A DNA stretch of 64,000 nt, from the NCBI RefSeq assembly GCF_035627495.1, contig NZ_DASPLO010000161.1, forward strand, positions 1 to 64,000. Direction: 5' to 3'. Numbering within the stretch: position 1 is the first letter of the stretch; each line of letters starts with the position of its first letter. Origin of the DNA: Methylocaldum sp035627495 (lineage in GTDB: Bacteria; Pseudomonadota; Gammaproteobacteria; Methylococcales; Methylococcaceae). Position numbers and translations under genes: made by a program. Positions 63,305 through 64,000 of the stretch are shown here, piece by piece. Under the pieces are notes generated by a model. That model was not told the origin of the DNA and did not search any database. It worked only from the letters and a program-made list of their open reading frames with translations.

Positions 63305-64000
63305 TTAGAAATAGCGAGCGTTGACCCAGAAATGCACGGCGATGCTGGCGAAATAGCCGAGCAGGATCACCGGGAACCAGCGCAGGTGATAGCCGAAGGT
63401 GTAAGTGCCCTTGATCTGTCCGAGCAGCCCTACGCCGGGGGCGGAGCCGATCGCCAGGAGGCTGCCGCCGACCCCCAAGGTCAGCGTCAGCAGCAGCCAT
63501 TGGCCCAAGGGGATATCGGGGTGCATGCTCAGCACCGCGAACATCAGGGTTCCGTTATCGACGAAAGCCGAAGACAGCCCGATCAAGATGTTCGCCAGGG
63601 TCGGGTTGATCTGCCCGAACAGGGTTTGGGCGATGGCGTCCAGGTAGCCGACGAACCCCAAAGCGCCGATCATCATCATCGCTCCGTAGAAGAACAGCAG
63701 CGTGTCCCATTCCAGGTTGCCGATCTTCTGGAAAATGTCGTACTCCCGATCGTCCAGCCAGTCGGCTGGCCGCGGTTCGCCCAACCGGTCGGAGCCGTCC
63801 GCTTCCAGGGCCGTCCGCGACAGGTAAAAACTGAAGAACTGCAACAAGGCCAGCCCTGCCATCATGCCGGCGGCGGGTGGCAGCTTCAGAAACACATCGG
63901 AACAGACGGTGATGATCAGGGTGATGGCAAAGAGAGCCACGATTCGTTTGCTGCCCCGCCGGAGGACGATTTGCCGCTGCAAAACCGGGGGCGTTTCTTT
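63305..64000 (-). CDS. nhaD: Sodium:proton antiporter NhaD, C-terminal part (cut by window edge)
   Basis: An open frame of 231 codons runs off the right edge. It carries at least five spans and the NhaD patterns EWDTLLFFYGAMMMIGALGF, IGLSSAFVDNGTLMFAVL, GVGGSLLAIGSAPGVGLLG and WFPVILLGYFASIAVHFWVN. The full protein should have about 450-490 residues; the N-terminal half lies outside. It exports Na+ or Li+ in exchange for protons. A codon at 63982 could look like a start but the frame stays open beyond it. Confidence 0.92.
   Translation of the reverse strand, partial: KETPPVLQRQIVLRRGSKRIVALFAITLIITVCSDVFLKLPPAAGMMAGLALLQFFSFYLSRTALEADGSDRLGEPRPADWLDDREYDIFQKIGNLEWDTLLFFYGAMMMIGALGFVGYLDAIAQTLFGQINPTLANILIGLSSAFVDNGTLMFAVLSMHPDIPLGQWLLLTLTLGVGGSLLAIGSAPGVGLLGQIKGTYTFGYHLRWFPVILLGYFASIAVHFWVNARYF

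Overview
The window is a compact gammaproteobacterial chromosome segment with no phage, plasmid or CRISPR modules. Two things point to the Gammaproteobacteria: the conserved run nadB / rpoE-rseA-rseB-rseC-mucD-lepA-lepB-DUF4845-rnc-era-recO-pdxJ, and the dsrEFH-dsrC, fimV, mrcB, bepA and UbiF-type genes. The mixture would fit a Methylococcales- or Chromatiales-like lineage, but no diagnostic energy-metabolism gene (methane, ammonia or sulfite oxidation) lies here, so a finer placement is inference.

Layout. 0-2.2 kb: tail of an IS630-type transposase, a frameshifted amrB (Memo-like) pseudogene and an intact amrS radical SAM gene. 2.2-15.3 kb: nadB, divergent from the envelope-stress sigma operon (rpoE, rseA, rseB, rseC, mucD), followed in the same direction by translation, secretion, RNA-processing and repair genes (lepA, lepB, DUF4845, rnc, era, recO), pdxJ and an unrecognised membrane coiled-coil gene. 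15.3-22.4 kb: a diguanylate cyclase, dusA, folE, hemH, an HDOD protein and a REC-GGDEF-EAL protein. 22.4-27.8 kb: mrcB (PBP1b), convergent with fimV. 27.8-33 kb: asd-leuB-leuD-leuC and adk on the minus strand. 33-41.2 kb: DUF202 and EcsC proteins, then glutamate synthase (gltB-gltD). 41.6-49.1 kb: UbiF-like hydroxylase, glycine-zipper lipoprotein, acyl-CoA synthetase, BepA-like protease, dsrEFH-dsrC sulfur relay, lgt. 49.1-59.4 kb: a looser, repeat-rich accessory region with a periplasmic-binding-domain histidine kinase, a methyltransferase-like membrane protein, glgC, small membrane, lipoprotein and PepSY genes and an oversized PLP enzyme. 59.4-64 kb: cation transport (CPA2 antiporter with RCK domain, TrkH, and the C-terminal part of a NhaD antiporter cut by the window edge).

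How genes work together. RpoE, RseA, RseB, RseC and MucD form a complete envelope-stress sensing circuit; LepB, Lgt, BepA-like, PBP1b and FimV also act at the envelope. asd, leuB, leuD, leuC and gltBD supply amino acids. Three proteins (15.3-22.4 kb) make, break or are typically linked to cyclic-di-GMP signalling. DsrEFH and DsrC pass persulfide sulfur; their cysteine pattern is of the dissimilatory DsrC/DsrH type rather than plain TusBCDE.

The most interesting signals are: (i) the dsrEFHC cluster with both DsrC cysteines and DsrH Cys20 but no dsrAB nearby; (ii) a 110-bp MITE with 17-bp inverted ends and a CTAA target duplication abutting the kinase stop codon; (iii) a perfect 25-bp inverted REP pair; (iv) several copies of a dispersed TTCGAC..CTCAGGAC repeat concentrated at 49.9-59.4 kb; (v) the decayed amrB beside intact amrS; (vi) a basic 47-residue tail on LeuC. 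I found no convincing wholly new multi-gene system. tRNA, rRNA and known riboswitches were looked for by eye only and none was recognised.
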